DNA of 6,514 nucleotides from Pseudomonadota bacterium (GTDB lineage: Bacteria; Pseudomonadota; Gammaproteobacteria; Xanthomonadales; Xanthomonadaceae), in the NCBI GenBank assembly GCA_023453655.1, contig JAEXTE010000338.1:1-6514 (forward strand), given 5' to 3'. Under the pieces are notes generated by a model, which was not told where the DNA came from, ran no database searches, and saw nothing but the letters and a program-made list of their open reading frames with translations. Numbering within the stretch: position 1 is the first letter of the stretch; each line of letters begins with the position of its first letter. Below are positions 6,494-6,514 of the stretch, piece after piece. Made by a program: the position numbers and the translations under genes.

Positions 6494-6514
6494 ACCGGGT
6501 GCTCGACACGCCCC

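Noticed and set aside
3100..6495. Very long minus-strand open frame opposite dnaE2
   Set aside because: It is the antisense of a well-recognised polymerase gene, has His/Gln/Arg/Ala-biased composition and no domain; it reflects codon bias of dnaE2.
6463..6514. dnaE2 continuing by a frameshift past the TAG
   Set aside because: Neither alternative frame of the remaining 46 bases reads like the expected continuation after GxHP, so a single indel does not restore it.

Overview
The window holds an SOS mutagenesis cassette in the order lexA2 - imuA - imuB - dnaE2, all on the + strand. The very high G+C content, the gene order and the protein sequences fit a gammaproteobacterium of the Xanthomonadaceae/Lysobacteraceae type (Xanthomonas, Lysobacter, Luteimonas and relatives). 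I infer this from remembered family sequences, not from a search.

Layout: 1-585 is the cassette's LexA-type repressor, probably missing only about four N-terminal residues off the left edge. imuA starts at 588 after a 2-nt gap. Its recognisable ImuA body ends near 1208, but the frame stays open to 1769 through palindromic interspersed repeats. imuB (1775-3193) follows 5 nt later. A 377-nt gap (3194-3570) made almost entirely of the same repeat family separates imuB from dnaE2 (3571-6468). dnaE2 keeps its PHP, polymerase and helix-hairpin-helix parts but stops before the usual C-terminal OB-fold region. A reverse-oriented fragment resembling the repeat lies just after its stop.

How the genes work together: by family knowledge, LexA2 represses the cassette until RecA-stimulated self-cleavage. 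DnaE2 is then the error-prone polymerase that copies past lesions. ImuB is a catalytically inactive Y-family adaptor that links DnaE2 to the beta clamp, and ImuA is a RecA-like accessory. The operator and promoter should lie upstream of base 1 and are not visible.

I do not see a new class of system. The unusual part is how far a mosaic repeat family has invaded this operon: it lengthens ImuA in frame, fills the imuB-dnaE2 junction, reaches the dnaE2 start codon and may mark the dnaE2 truncation.
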